This document shows, piece after piece, positions 13,639 to 13,978 of a DNA stretch of 13,978 nt. Made by a program: the position numbers and the translations under genes. The notes below the pieces were generated by a model. The model saw only the letters and a list, made by a program, of their open reading frames with translations, made no database searches and was not told the origin of the DNA. The DNA lies in the NCBI GenBank assembly GCA_030699255.1, contig JAUYJR010000035.1, positions 1-13,978 of the forward strand. The letters run 5' to 3'. Source of the DNA: a bacterium (GTDB lineage: Bacteria > Patescibacteriota > Minisyncoccia > Minisyncoccales > UBA10102). Positions within the stretch are counted from its first letter, which is position 1, and every line of letters starts with the position of its first letter.

Positions 13639-13676
13639 GGTTTCTGAGAGAGGTTACGCGGAAAGCTTATGGGAGG

Positions 13677-13706
13677 AGTATAGCATATATGGCAAAGATG
13701 TGGAAA
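13677..13706 (-). promoter_or_regulatory. Probable dnaA promoter overlapped by a DnaA box
   Basis: On the minus strand, TATACT (13682-13677, five of six) follows TTTCCA (13706-13701, four of six) after 18 bases. Transcription would begin near 13670, about 32 bases before the ATG. The -35 box lies within the DnaA box at 13699-13707, so bound DnaA would probably block RNA polymerase: autorepression, as known for dnaA in other bacteria. Confidence 0.45.
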
Positions 13707-13792
13707 ATAGGGGGAAACCTAATGTATCTGTGCAAAACATGTGGAAAACAAGTGAGTAGCATAGGGTTCTGAATTACGAAATTAACCACACT
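13694..13792. other. oriC: DnaA-box cluster, candidate oriC
   Basis: Three sites match TTWTNCACA exactly on the minus strand: TTTTCCACA at 13699-13707, TTTTGCACA at 13729-13737 and TTTTCCACA at 13740-13748. A fourth with one mismatch, TTAACCACA, lies on the plus strand at 13782-13790. The second and third start 11 bases apart, on the same face of the helix, as expected for cooperative binding. The position immediately upstream of dnaA is the commonest place for a bacterial origin. Flanking AT-richness is modest here; the stronger AT-rich tract lies on the other side of dnaA. Confidence 0.65.
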
Positions 13793-13978
13793 CGTCATTG
13801 CCAGCTCCATGAAGAATCTCAACTTCGAGCATATGCCTTCAGAAGAGACCGCCATAAAATTCTGCTGAATTTTTGGCTCGATCTCAGCGCCGTCGCGCTT
13901 GCGAACGTCCTTCTGAAAGCACATGCTCTGCGTTAACAAAGCATGACTTCCTCACTTACAACGAAGAGAGTATGCCTT
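13793..13978 (-). repeat. Long dispersed inverted-repeat element, copy 3, running off the window
   Basis: Inverted relative to copy 1 and nearly identical over its core. Arms are at 13827-13849 and 13907-13928, the inner AAAATTC-TGCT-GAATTTT hairpin is at 13857-13874, and the GC-rich CAGCGCCGTCGCGCTTGCGAA piece of copy 1 is retained. The outer end module differs: CGTCATTGCCAGCTCCATGAAG instead of the GAGGGCGC form. The element continues into CGTTAACAAAG and then GAGAGTATGCCTT at the window end, which looks like the beginning of a further module. No gene is seen here. Confidence 0.75.

Noticed and set aside
13667..13939. Minus-strand open frame of 90 codons upstream of dnaA
   Set aside because: It runs through copy 3 of the repeat and the DnaA-box cluster; part of its sequence recurs with copy 1, so it is a repeat translation.

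Overview
The window looks like a chromosomal segment of a small-genome bacterium of the Candidate Phyla Radiation (Patescibacteria), most likely a Parcubacteria-type lineage. This is inferred from short, tightly packed core genes, a Mur ligase without its usual first domain, FemAB-like and PBP1A proteins of the CPR style, almost no Shine-Dalgarno sequences, and dispersed repeats of the 'GTCATCCTGAG..GAAGGATC' and 'CGTCATTGCGAGGGCG' kind. The lineage cannot be fixed without a database search. The genetic code is standard: all core genes end at normal stops and none needs a recoded TGA.

Layout. 1-441: gene-free block of dispersed inverted repeats. 478-2615 (+): a two-gene operon of an unrecognised protein (weakly DHH-like) and a PilB/GspE-type ATPase. 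2617-2760 (-): a strongly structured RNA, apparently a free-standing small RNA gene with its own consensus promoter and terminator. 2784-5010 (+): ruvB, yebC and ruvC, almost without gaps. 5015-5289 (+): a separately promoted 42-residue, extremely acidic protein with a structured leader and a textbook terminator. 5290-5697: more repeats, including a 153-bp palindromic element just behind tyrS. 9064-5698 (-): a murE-like/femAB-like/tyrS operon with 4-nt overlaps. 9149-11011 (+): a class A penicillin-binding protein, divergent from that operon. 12135-11008 (-) dnaN and 13638-12292 (-) dnaA, with a very AT-rich spacer between them. 13639-13792: dnaA promoter and a cluster of DnaA boxes, a good candidate for oriC. 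13793-13978: another copy of the long repeat, running off the window.

How the genes work together. RuvB and RuvC belong to Holliday junction processing (ruvA is not in the window). The murE/femAB/PBP1A group serves peptidoglycan synthesis, and tyrS sits in the same transcript as the tRNA-dependent FemAB-like ligase. dnaA, dnaN and the DnaA-box cluster are the replication initiation locus. The ATPase implies type IV pilus or competence-like machinery encoded elsewhere.

Most worth checking: the RNA at 2617-2760, the acidic microprotein with its leader, the repeat family whose inverted copies flank the whole region, and the apparently bipartite origin. No CRISPR array, tRNA, rRNA, transposase or phage gene was found.
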